From assembly GCA_964605095.1 (NCBI GenBank), contig CAZSBS010000052.1, forward strand, positions 1 through 21,761: a stretch of 21,761 nt of DNA, given 5' to 3'. Source of the DNA: JAUWQU01 sp964605095. Lineage in GTDB: Bacteria > Planctomycetota > Phycisphaerae > SM23-33. Position numbers and translations under genes: made by a program. Below are positions 1-9,164 of the stretch, in pieces. Numbering within the stretch: the first letter of the stretch is position 1; each line of letters begins with the position of its first letter. A model generated the notes under the pieces. That model saw only the letters and a list, made by a program, of their open reading frames with translations. It was not told the origin of the DNA and made no database searches.

Positions 1-275
1 CCAGCCGTTCAGGTTCGCAGTGGGCTGGGCGGCAATTGGGCAACAGGCCCAGTAGCCGGTAGGCGGGGTTGTCCGATAATTCATAACGTTCGGGTGCCGT
101 GGTTCGCGAAGTCCCGTAGGAACTCGTAACCACGTCTTTCGGTCCGGAAGACGGGATCGGCCACCAAGTAGATCGAAGACATGGCTGCCGCGTCCGCCTG
201 TGGCGGACTGCGCTAACCACGGCACCTATGCCTTTCAGCCGCAACCAAGAGAAGAAGCTTGCAGGCAAGAATGCC
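1..275. other. Gene-free left end with inverted repeats
   Basis: I see no convincing gene here. The minus strand can be read open across most of 1-190 in one frame, but the translation resembles no family I know and has no start with a ribosome binding site. Two structures are visible: a 12-bp perfect inverted repeat (93-104 against 215-226) and, just inside its right arm, a short perfect hairpin (192-208). The stretch lies downstream of the minus-strand esterase gene and may hold its 3' untranslated region or part of a dispersed repeat. No T-rich intrinsic terminator was identified. Confidence 0.5.
93..226. repeat. 12-bp inverted repeat flanking about 110 bp
   Basis: The left arm GGTGCCGTGGTT (93-104) is exactly complementary to the right arm AACCACGGCACC (215-226). 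Inside the right arm, GTCCGCC-TGT-GGCGGAC (192-208) forms a 7-bp stem with a 3-nt loop. The arrangement could be a small MITE-like or REP-like element or a composite RNA structure. No flanking target-site duplication was established, so the mobile-element reading is only a possibility. Confidence 0.35.
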
Positions 276-1358
276 CTACTTGCCCTGGTTCTTCAGCAGT
301 TCGAGCATCGATTCGCCAGCCGCGTGGCCGATGCGGGTATACCAGATGGCGCTGCCGAGGTAGTGGTATGCGCGGTCGGAGCCGACCTTCTTCCACTCCT
401 CGAAATGCTTGTCCCAGTCCTTGTACAGTTCCTCGGCCTTCTTGTCGACCAGTAGGTCCGTTCGGAACGCCTTGACGTTGCCCTTGAATTCCGGCACGTC
501 GTTCATCGACATCTGTGCGTCCTGCACCTCTTTCATGGCCCCGCCGGCTGGCTGGGAGCCGTTCTGGCCCATCGCCGCGATCACCAGCGGCAGGTTTGGC
601 GCGCCCAGGTCCTTGCGCACGTCCTTGATGAAGTGCTTCATGTTGGAGGCGTATTCCTTCTCGGCCCCGCCGTACATGTCGTTCCAGCCCTGGAACCACA
701 CGAACCCCGCCAGCTCGAGCTTCTTGCCCTTCAGCGCGGGGAACATCGTCTCGCAGTTGTCCATCACGTCCTTCACCTCGGCCATCATGTTGCGGTAGGA
801 TGAACCGTAGGGCTTCTTGATGTCATCCATCGTCGGAAGGGGATCGTTCCTTTTATTCTTCTCGTTGCTCGCCTTTACGCGATTCTGAGCGTCATCGAGC
901 TCTTTCTGGAGCTTTTCCTCGCTCGGCAGCCCGGCCGAGGGCGAGCGGAAGAGCTTGAACAGCGAGTGTCCGCCCCAGGCCGGCTTGACGATCACCACCG
1001 GCTCCTTGAAGTGGTCGCCCATCATCCAGCCGAACTCCAGCTCGGAGCCGTTGGCTCCGCTCGCGCCGTAACCGATCGTCAACGGACCCTTGCGCTCAAG
1101 GAACTTGATGAACACGTCGTCTCGCTCGATCCACTTGCCGTCCTTGCGGAAGTGGGCGAAGAAGTCCTTCGTATCCGGCGCCTCGGCCTGGGTGTCCCAC
1201 AGGGCGTTCGTGGAATGGCCCACGGCGTTGGACTGTCCGGCGATGATGAACACCTTCACCTTGCCGTCAGCCGCCTGGCTGCAAGCGGGCGACCCAAGCA
1301 GGGCCACCGCCGCCAGGACCGACACGATGAGTAACAGAAAGCCACGACGATTAACCAT
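276..1358 (-). CDS. Exported sialate O-acetylesterase-like esterase
   Basis: This 360-residue protein belongs to the sialate O-acetylesterase (SASA, SGNH-like) family, whose members remove O-acetyl groups from sugars. Residues 1-30 are a signal peptide with a hydrophobic core (FLLLIVSVLAAVALLG) after MVNRR. The catalytic Ser lies in GQSNAVG (residues 41-47, Ser43). A second family block is WFQGWND (221-227). The C-terminal block DRAYHYLGSA (328-337) supplies the probable catalytic Asp/His (Asp328, His332). I chose the ATG at 1358 because AAGGAG lies 6 nt upstream; an upstream in-frame start at 1397 lacks this support and would bury the signal peptide. It lies 74 bp downstream of a metallopeptidase on the same strand and may be cotranscribed with it. 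The natural substrate cannot be deduced; acetylated glycans are likely. Confidence 0.85.
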   Translation of the reverse strand: MVNRRGFLLLIVSVLAAVALLGSPACSQAADGKVKVFIIAGQSNAVGHSTNALWDTQAEAPDTKDFFAHFRKDGKWIERDDVFIKFLERKGPLTIGYGASGANGSELEFGWMMGDHFKEPVVIVKPAWGGHSLFKLFRSPSAGLPSEEKLQKELDDAQNRVKASNEKNKRNDPLPTMDDIKKPYGSSYRNMMAEVKDVMDNCETMFPALKGKKLELAGFVWFQGWNDMYGGAEKEYASNMKHFIKDVRKDLGAPNLPLVIAAMGQNGSQPAGGAMKEVQDAQMSMNDVPEFKGNVKAFRTDLLVDKKAEELYKDWDKHFEEWKKVGSDRAYHYLGSAIWYTRIGHAAGESMLELLKNQGK

Positions 1359-1432
1359 GTCAATCTCCTTAGAACAGTTCACGTTTCCCTGTAGCATCCG
1401 ATCTGCCTGCGGCTTCCATCAGTGAATCCAAG

Positions 1433-2203
1433 TCAGCGCTTGACGCCCCAGGCTTCTTCCAGGGCGGCATACATGTTGGGGTCGTGCCGCTTTAGCTCGG
1501 CCCTGACGAACGGGTAAATGTCGTTGGTGCCGAAGTAGGCCTCGCTGTCCTCGGCGAAGTATTCCTTCTGGTCGGTCATGGCGTAGTGCCTGCCTATCTG
1601 CCCGTTCCAGATCAGCACCTTGTCGTAGGAGCCGGCCTTCTTCGCGGCCTGGTAGCAGGCCATGATCTTTGGGTTCTCGAAGCTCAGGACCTGGTCATGG
1701 TAGGCGTGGGACAGCTCGTGGAGCATGACGCACGGCTGGTGCTTGACGGCGCTGAGGAAACCCTTGGCCGTGCCGATCTCGACGCACTTGACCTTGTCGG
1801 GGTTGTAGTTGTTTTCCTTTAGCCAGTCCGCGCCGGGATGATAGTGGCAGGTCCTGCCCTTCGGGTTGTCAAGCTCCAGCCAGATCACGACCTTCTTGAG
1901 GTGCGCCACGGCCTCGGCTGGGACCGTGCGCTCGATGCGGTAGAAGTGGTCGTCCATCTCCGCCAGGACATCGGAAAGGAGCTTGGCGTTGCTCTCCGCG
2001 AGCAGATCCTTGTTGATCCGCAGGGTCCAGCCGCGAAGCTGGCGTTTCTCGTAGTAGCTGGTGGGCTTGTCGGCCGGCTGGGTGGTGCGGGTTCTGGCCT
2101 TTGCCTTTGCCTTGTCCTTGTCCTGGCCCGCGCTCGTGCCGCAAACCAGCGCCAGCGAGGCAAATGCGATGGTCAGAGCCAAGCAGATCGTAATGCGTTT
2201 CAT
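1433..2203 (-). CDS. Exported HExxH zinc metallopeptidase-like protein
   Basis: The 256-residue product has a signal peptide (MKRITICLALTIAFASLALV, residues 1-20, possible cleavage after the following SAG), a Lys/Ala/Thr-rich linker (28-48) and a globular domain. HELSH at 162-166 is the HExxH zinc site (His162, Glu163, His166). A downstream acidic block, EYFAEDSEAYFG (214-225), is the likely source of the third, glutamate ligand, as in gluzincins. The ATG at 2203 is preferred because GGAG lies 9 nt upstream; the longer reading from 2227 has eight extra residues. It precedes the esterase gene on the same strand by 74 bp. I recognise the fold class but no named peptidase family, so substrate and true activity are unknown. 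Confidence 0.75.
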   Translation of the reverse strand: MKRITICLALTIAFASLALVCGTSAGQDKDKAKAKARTRTTQPADKPTSYYEKRQLRGWTLRINKDLLAESNAKLLSDVLAEMDDHFYRIERTVPAEAVAHLKKVVIWLELDNPKGRTCHYHPGADWLKENNYNPDKVKCVEIGTAKGFLSAVKHQPCVMLHELSHAYHDQVLSFENPKIMACYQAAKKAGSYDKVLIWNGQIGRHYAMTDQKEYFAEDSEAYFGTNDIYPFVRAELKRHDPNMYAALEEAWGVKR

Positions 2204-2434
2204 GTCTTCTTGCTCCAATTGTTCCATGTTCGGCGGGGAATGTAAGCCGGCCTGCGCCGCGTGCCGACAACGGTGAGTCCACTATGGCTAACGGCCGGCG
2301 GGGGCAAAGGTTTCGCGGCGCGTGGATAAGAGTTCCTGTGGAGAAGCCTGCCTGTTGACATCCGGGCGGGCATACGGGAGAACGATGTGGGCTGTCAGTG
2401 GTCCAACCGGCGGCGGGATAATCGGAGATGAGGC
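2204..2434. promoter_or_regulatory. Divergent intergenic region
   Basis: This 231-bp spacer separates the minus-strand metallopeptidase from the plus-strand methyltransferase and must hold starts for both directions. On the plus strand a perfect TTGACA sits at 2355-2360, but no good -10 box follows at 16-18 bp, so no complete promoter is claimed. GGAG at 2424-2427 is a suitable ribosome binding site for the ATG at 2435. Confidence 0.3.
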
Positions 2435-3979
2435 ATGAGCGACGAGTCCAGCACATACGATGAGTTGCCGTACAGCGATAATGCGTTCCAGTTGGCGCAT
2501 CCGGACCGCCTGGCGGTCATAGGCACTCTTCACGGCCTGTCGCCCGCGCCGGTGGACCGCTGCACCGTGCTGGAGCTTGGCTGCGGGCTGGGGGGCAACA
2601 TCATTCCAATGGCGGCCATTATGCCGCACAGCCGGTTTGTGGGCATCGACCTGTCGGGCCGGCAGATCGAACTGGGCCAGGCTGTCATCGAGCAACTCGG
2701 TCTGTCGAACATTGAGCTTCGTCAGCAGGACGTGATGGACTTCGGACCCGACGAGGGCCTGTTCGATTACATCCTCTGCCACGGCGTCTACTCGTGGGTT
2801 CCGCGGGAGGTTCAGGACCGAATCCTGGCCATCTGCGGGCGAAGCCTGACGCCGAGCGGGCTGGCGATGATCAGCTACAACACCTACCCGGGCTGGCATC
2901 TTAGCGGGGTCGTGCGGGACATCATGCGCTACGGCGCGCGAGGCGCAAACTCGCCGGCCGAGATGGTCAAACACGCGATGGACTTCCTCTCGCTGGTTGC
3001 CCGGAACGTGTTCACGCCCGAGAGCCCCTACGGCGTGGTCGTTCGCGCCGCGGCCGAGACGTTGGCGGGCGAGGATCCCACGTACATCTTCCACGAGTAC
3101 CTGGAGAACTGCAATTATCCGTTGAGTTCCGACGAGTTCGCCGGCAGGGCGTCCGCGGCGGACCTGCGGTACGTCGACGAGGCGTGCATGGAGGACATGT
3201 CCAGCCTGCTGAGCGACGAGTCGCGAGGTGCCCTGTCGGCCGTGGCCGAAGATGTAATCCGCTGCGAGCAGATGCTGGATTTTCTGCGGTGCAGGCAGTT
3301 CCGCCGGGATGTGCTGTGCCGCAAGGAAGCGTCGCCCGATCGCTGGCCCCGGCCCGAGGCGCTGAAGGGGATGCTGCTGGTGTCTCAGGCCGAGCCGGCC
3401 TCCGCGAACCCCGACGTTACCAGCAACGCGGCTGAGCAGTTCCGCGGCCCGGCGCGGCGGTCGCTGTCCACCGACGAGCCTGCCCTGAAGAGCGCGCTTG
3501 TCGCCCTGCACCGCGCCAGGCCCCGGGCCATGGAGTACGGCCAACTGCTGGCCGAGGTGCGATCCACCGTCGGCGACGTGGATGACGAACTGTTCTCTCG
3601 GTCGATGCTGGCATGCGCGATGGCGGCGCTGGTGGATCTTCACACGTACCTTCCGCCAATTGCCGCCAGGCCGGCCCAGCGCCCCCTGGCCAGCCCGCTG
3701 GCGCGCCGGCAGGCGGCCGCGGGTAAGGTGGTGGTCGATCTGCGGCATCGCAGCGTGCAACTGGACAGCATCACGGGCGCGGTGTTGGCGATGCTGGACG
3801 GCAGTTGCGATCGCGGCGGCGTGTGCGACGCGATTATGGACCAGATTCGCGCGGGTGAGTTGACGGTCAAGGCCTTGCCCGGTGGCGGGCGGGAGGCTTC
3901 CCGATCTGAAATTGACAAGGTTATCGGCGAGGTGCTGGACGCCCTTGCTAACCTGCGCCTGCTGATGGGGCGGGATTGA
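2435..3979 (+). CDS. PKMT-like SAM-dependent methyltransferase with regulatory domain
   Basis: The 514-residue protein has the architecture of Rickettsia-type protein lysine methyltransferases (PKMT1/2). The opening signature YDELPYSDNAF (8-18) is typical of that group. The class I SAM-binding fold begins with motif I LELGCGLGGN (46-55), with Asp72 in GIDLS following, and SYNTYPGW (147-154) is the conserved post-motif segment. A methyltransferase regulatory domain follows, marked by FHEYLENCNYP (219-229). The C-terminal third, with LRHRSVQLD and MLDG, matches the winged-helix-like PKMT C-terminal domain. GGAG lies 7 nt upstream of the ATG. Characterised relatives methylate lysines of outer-membrane proteins; here the target is unknown and no obvious adhesin is adjacent. 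It is 123 bp ahead of the SGNH fusion gene, so a shared transcript is possible but not shown. Confidence 0.85.
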   Translation: MSDESSTYDELPYSDNAFQLAHPDRLAVIGTLHGLSPAPVDRCTVLELGCGLGGNIIPMAAIMPHSRFVGIDLSGRQIELGQAVIEQLGLSNIELRQQDVMDFGPDEGLFDYILCHGVYSWVPREVQDRILAICGRSLTPSGLAMISYNTYPGWHLSGVVRDIMRYGARGANSPAEMVKHAMDFLSLVARNVFTPESPYGVVVRAAAETLAGEDPTYIFHEYLENCNYPLSSDEFAGRASAADLRYVDEACMEDMSSLLSDESRGALSAVAEDVIRCEQMLDFLRCRQFRRDVLCRKEASPDRWPRPEALKGMLLVSQAEPASANPDVTSNAAEQFRGPARRSLSTDEPALKSALVALHRARPRAMEYGQLLAEVRSTVGDVDDELFSRSMLACAMAALVDLHTYLPPIAARPAQRPLASPLARRQAAAGKVVVDLRHRSVQLDSITGAVLAMLDGSCDRGGVCDAIMDQIRAGELTVKALPGGGREASRSEIDKVIGEVLDALANLRLLMGRD

Positions 3980-4034
3980 TTGCGGAGTCCCGAGCTAAGT
4001 CGAGGGGCGGACTGTCGAAGACCCCGTTGGGGCG

Positions 4035-4064
4035 GATTTGAGATTCGGGATTTGAGATTACGGA
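4035..4064. repeat. Heptamer tandem repeat GATTNNN, 4 units
   Basis: Four head-to-tail 7-bp units, GATTTGA, GATTCGG, GATTTGA and GATTACG, occupy 4035-4062 in the leader of the SGNH fusion gene. The period is exactly 7. Related 7-bp arrays occur at 6131-6167 and 13001-13070, suggesting a dispersed family. Confidence 0.7.
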
Positions 4065-4102
4065 CTTGCCCGTCGCGCGAGGCGGGAGAAAGGCGGTTTG
4101 AC

Positions 4103-6079
<1,977 letters not shown>

Positions 6080-6130
6080 CGGTTTCATCGGGTGAACCGA
6101 AGGTTCATGTTCGACTGCGGTCAATACGCT

Positions 6131-6167
6131 CCCCAATCCCCAATCCGCAATCCGCAATCCGCAATCG
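6131..6167. repeat. Heptamer tandem repeat CCCCAAT/CCGCAAT, 5 units
   Basis: Two CCCCAAT units (6131-6144) and three CCGCAAT units (6145-6165) run head to tail between two convergent genes. CCCCAAT is the same kind of heptamer as the cyanobacterial STRR1 repeats (CCCCA[A/G]T). The array abuts the stop codon of the TolC-family gene. Confidence 0.75.
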
Positions 6168-6169
6168 TT

Positions 6170-7591
6170 TCACTTCCCCGGCTGGGTGGTCGGCTGGGTC
6201 GTCGGCGTTTGCTGAGTCGGCAGTTGTCTGCCGATGAGCATTTCGAGCATTGCGCGTTGCCGGGCACGGTTGGCGACGGATTGCTGTTCGACCAGTTGAA
6301 ACTCCAGCAGGACTCGTTGTGAATCGAGCAGGTCGGCGAAGGTGGCGGTTCCGGCTGAGTAGCTGGTCTCGGTTATTCGCAGGGCTTCGGTAGCGCGGGG
6401 GATGAGGATTCGCTGGTAGAGGTCGAGCTTGCCGACCGCGTCGCGGTACTGGAAGGCAGCCATCTTCACCCGGCTGCGGAAGTCGTTGGACTGATCCATG
6501 CGCCGCATCAGGGCCGCCAGGTGGCGCTGCTTGGCCTCTCGCACGCCGGCGTCGAGCTTGTCCCACCAGATCGGCAGGTTCACCGAGACCGTGGCGATCA
6601 TCGCGTCCTTGCCGCTGTCGCTGGGGTGAGAATGCCAGGCCGGGTCCGTGTCGATCCACGTCAGGCCCAGCGTCACGTCGGGGAAGTACTCCTTTTGGGC
6701 CAGCAGGATCTGTTTTTGTCGCATAGCCACGTCGGCGTCCATCGCCAGCAGGGCGGGGTTGGACTGCTGTGCCCATTTGACAAGCTGTTCGTCGTCGACG
6801 TCGATGACGGCCAGTGCGAGTTCCTTTGGCCAGGGCAGGTTGGCATCTTTCTCGACACCTATGGCGGTCAGCAGTCGTGCCTTGGTGGGCGACCGCATGT
6901 CGCGGAGCTGGCGGAGGCGGTCCTGGAGCTTGCCGGATTCGACCTCCAGGCGGATCAGGTCGCCCCGCCCGGCCGTGCCGGTCTGGTAGCGGGCACGGGC
7001 GACTTCCTCGATGTGCTTGAGAAGCCGGACGTTCGCCTCGGTAACCGCGACGGCCTGGCCGAGGTAGTAGTAGTCGTAGTAGACGTCATTGACCTGGTAG
7101 AACAGATCGAGCTTGCGGGCCTCGTAGCGCAGCCGGGCGGCCTCGGCGGCCTGGGCGGCTGCGTCGCCTCGAAGCGCCAGCTTGCCGATCCACGGCAGCA
7201 TCTGCGTGAGTTGCACGCTGTTTCGCTGCGGGCCGACGCGGGTCTCGACTTCCTGGATGTAATAACTGTAGCTCACTCGCGGGTCCGGCAGGGCGCGGAC
7301 CTGGGGGATCTTCTCCAACTCGGCCTGCCACTCGCTGTAGAAGGCCTTGAGGCCCGGGTTGTTCAGCCCGGCGATGCAGAGGTACTCGGCCAGCGTCGGA
7401 TTCGCCGACGGGGTGAAAGGGGGATTGACCGCCCAGACGTGGACATCCGTGCCCGGCAGCAGCCTATCAGCCGGCGGGGACGTTGTCGCCGCGACGGCCC
7501 CGGCGTGGTGGATGTCGATGTCGGCGCCGCAACCAGGCAGGACCGCGACGGCCAGAACGGCGGCAATCATCAGGGCGAGCCGTGTATGCAT
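6170..7591 (-). CDS. TolC-family outer membrane lipoprotein (efflux OMF)
   Basis: The 473-residue product is an outer membrane factor of the TolC/OEP family, which forms the exit duct of tripartite efflux or type I export systems. Residues 1-20 are a lipoprotein signal with lipobox LPGC, making Cys21 the lipidated residue. The body (about 55-450) shows two repeated halves rich in long helices; NPGLKAFYSEWQAELEKI and QSNPALLAMDADVAMRQ are the paired entry helices, and ARYQTGTAGRGDLIRLE and SYSAGTATFADLLDSQR are the two paired YxxGxxxxxDLL motifs. A Thr/Pro/Gln-rich tail (455-473) follows. The ATG has GAGAGG about 8 nt upstream. No membrane-fusion protein or inner-membrane pump is encoded beside it: the flanking genes are on the other strand. 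Partners must lie elsewhere. Confidence 0.88.
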   Translation of the reverse strand: MHTRLALMIAAVLAVAVLPGCGADIDIHHAGAVAATTSPPADRLLPGTDVHVWAVNPPFTPSANPTLAEYLCIAGLNNPGLKAFYSEWQAELEKIPQVRALPDPRVSYSYYIQEVETRVGPQRNSVQLTQMLPWIGKLALRGDAAAQAAEAARLRYEARKLDLFYQVNDVYYDYYYLGQAVAVTEANVRLLKHIEEVARARYQTGTAGRGDLIRLEVESGKLQDRLRQLRDMRSPTKARLLTAIGVEKDANLPWPKELALAVIDVDDEQLVKWAQQSNPALLAMDADVAMRQKQILLAQKEYFPDVTLGLTWIDTDPAWHSHPSDSGKDAMIATVSVNLPIWWDKLDAGVREAKQRHLAALMRRMDQSNDFRSRVKMAAFQYRDAVGKLDLYQRILIPRATEALRITETSYSAGTATFADLLDSQRVLLEFQLVEQQSVANRARQRAMLEMLIGRQLPTQQTPTTQPTTQPGK

Positions 7592-7675
7592 GGTCTGAAC
7601 CTCTCAGAGTATTGTGCGGCGTCAACCGAGCAAGCGACGGCCGGCGGCCACGCAAGCTGCCTGTGTCTGGAGTAT

Positions 7676-7686
7676 TATACTATACT
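7676..7686 (+). promoter_or_regulatory. Candidate -10 elements for the polyphosphate block
   Basis: TATACT occurs twice in overlapping copies (7676-7681 and 7681-7686) within a very AT-rich patch in otherwise GC-rich DNA, 34-44 bp before the ATG of the metallophosphoesterase-HD gene. No good -35 match is visible at 16-18 bp. The patch lies in the 128-bp divergent spacer shared with the TolC-family gene. Confidence 0.4.
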
Positions 7687-7719
7687 GAAGATGACGAAAA
7701 GCGAGCGAAAGGATTCACG

Positions 7720-9039
7720 ATGAAGGTCGCGATACTGGGAGACGTTCACGCCAACTTGCCGGCGCTGAAGGCGGTGCTGGCCGACATCGACGCACGCGGA
7801 GTCGACGCCGTCTGGAACGTCGGAGACTTCGTCGGCTACGGCGCGCACCCGGAGGAGGTTGTCGCCCTGCTTGCCCGGCGGGCGGATGTGAGCATCATGG
7901 GCAACTACGACCGCAAGGTCCTGAGCTTTCCGGACAAGAAGGACAAGTGGCTCTCGTCCAAAAACCCCGAGAAGGTTCACGCCTTCCAGTACGCGTGGGA
8001 GTGCCTCAGCGAGGACAGCCGGCGGTATCTGGCGTCCCTGCCGGCCGAGGCGAGGCTGACGGCGGGTGGCCGGAGCGTGCTGCTGGTTCACGGCAGCCCG
8101 CAAGCCGAGGATGAACCGCTGACCGACGACACGGACGAGTCCCGCCTGGCTGAGCTCGCGCCCAAGTGCGACGCCGAGGTGGTGGTGTGCGGCCATTCTC
8201 ACAGGCCGATGTGCCGCGAGGTCGCCGGGGTGGTGTTCGTCGGCACCGGCAGCGTGGGCCGGCCCGAGGGCGGCGACCGGCGCGCGTGCTACGCGATCAT
8301 GGAGATCGACGCCGGGCGGATAGAGGTCGAGCACCACCGCGTTGCGTATGACGTGGACGAGGCAGTCCAGGCCATTCGGGCCGTCGGCCAGCCCGAGGCG
8401 TTCGCGCGGATGGTCCTGACCGGCCAGGGCTATGATGAGGCCAGGCAGGCCGAGGCCCGGCAGGAGGAAGTTGTTGCCGCCGCGACGGCGTTTGCCCGGC
8501 GGTGCGGGTACGACCGCCCGCATACCGAGCAGGTGACCAGGCTGGCGCTGATGCTGTTTGACAAGTTGGCGGCCCTTCACGGGCTGGGCGGGCCGGAGCG
8601 TTTCCTGCTGAACTGCACCGGCCTGCTGCACGACATCGGCTGGTGCGAGGGCGCCAAGGCTCACCACAAGACGGCGATGCGGCTGATCCTCGCCGACCGG
8701 GCCATCCCGCTGGATGAGCGTGAAAGGGCCATCGTGGCTTGTGTAGCCCGCTACCACCGCAAGGCCGGGCCGCGAAGGCGGCACGAATGCTTCGCCGCGC
8801 TTGGCGGCGATGATCGCCGGACGGTCCGGCTGCTGGCGGGTGTGTTGCGAGTGGCCGACGGGCTGGATTACACGCACCGCGCGGTCGTTCGGGATCTGGA
8901 CGTGGAAGTTCATCCGGGGCGAGTGGAGATTGTCTGCCACGCCGATGGTGACGCGGCCGGAGAACTGGCCTCGGCCCGTAAGAAAGCCGATGTACTGGCC
9001 GACGCGCTCGGGCGGGAGGTGTCTCTGCGCGTCGAATGA
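7720..9039 (+). CDS. Metallophosphoesterase fused to a C-terminal HD domain
   Basis: The 439-residue cytoplasmic protein has two enzymatic modules. Residues 1-210 are a calcineurin-like phosphoesterase of the YfcE/MJ0936 type with all metal motifs: GDVH (Asp8, His10), GDFVGYG (Asp36), GNYD (Asn62), LLVHG (His124) and GHSH (His159, His161). Residues about 255-439 are an HD domain with His268, LLHDIG (His304, Asp305), AHH (315-316), ARYHRK (His346) and RVADGLD (Asp380). The HD part closely resembles the C-terminal domain of the neighbouring Ppx, including the ARYHRK and RVAD segments. AAAGGA lies 6 nt before the ATG. It starts a three-gene block with ppx and ppk1. The likely substrate is a phosphodiester, nucleotide signal or polyphosphate; which is not settled by sequence. 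Confidence 0.85.
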   Translation: MKVAILGDVHANLPALKAVLADIDARGVDAVWNVGDFVGYGAHPEEVVALLARRADVSIMGNYDRKVLSFPDKKDKWLSSKNPEKVHAFQYAWECLSEDSRRYLASLPAEARLTAGGRSVLLVHGSPQAEDEPLTDDTDESRLAELAPKCDAEVVVCGHSHRPMCREVAGVVFVGTGSVGRPEGGDRRACYAIMEIDAGRIEVEHHRVAYDVDEAVQAIRAVGQPEAFARMVLTGQGYDEARQAEARQEEVVAAATAFARRCGYDRPHTEQVTRLALMLFDKLAALHGLGGPERFLLNCTGLLHDIGWCEGAKAHHKTAMRLILADRAIPLDERERAIVACVARYHRKAGPRRRHECFAALGGDDRRTVRLLAGVLRVADGLDYTHRAVVRDLDVEVHPGRVEIVCHADGDAAGELASARKKADVLADALGREVSLRVE

Positions 9040-9117
9040 AAGAGGCGGCAGGCAGGTTCCCTGCATCCCTGCTAGACTGGTGGAAAGCGGAACTTTCTTT
9101 CGGCGTGGCGCGGCCTC

Positions 9118-9126
9118 TGGTAGTAT
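9118..9126 (+). promoter_or_regulatory. Possible internal promoter before ppx
   Basis: TGGTAGTAT at 9118-9126 is an extended -10-like element (TGn plus four of six matches to TATAAT) in the 125-bp spacer between the MPE-HD and Ppx reading frames. Transcription starting near 9133 would fit the ATGs at 9150 and 9165. No clear -35 box is seen. Confidence 0.25.
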
Positions 9127-9164
9127 GTGCCGCGCAGGCTTGGCTTTGCATGGACGGTCAATCA

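Noticed and set aside
2355..2360. Perfect TTGACA before the methyltransferase
   Set aside because: No acceptable -10 box lies 15-19 bp downstream, so a promoter is not claimed.
2288..3760. 490-codon open frame on the minus strand opposite the methyltransferase
   Set aside because: It is antisense to a gene with clear family motifs, its translation is compositionally odd (Arg, His, Gln, Ala rich) and it has no recognisable domain. Such frames arise from GC-biased third positions.
9036..9164. Longer Ppx start at 9036 overlapping the previous stop as ATGA
   Set aside because: The extra 43 residues are not conserved-looking and a possible internal promoter (9118-9126) lies between. It is kept as an alternative only.
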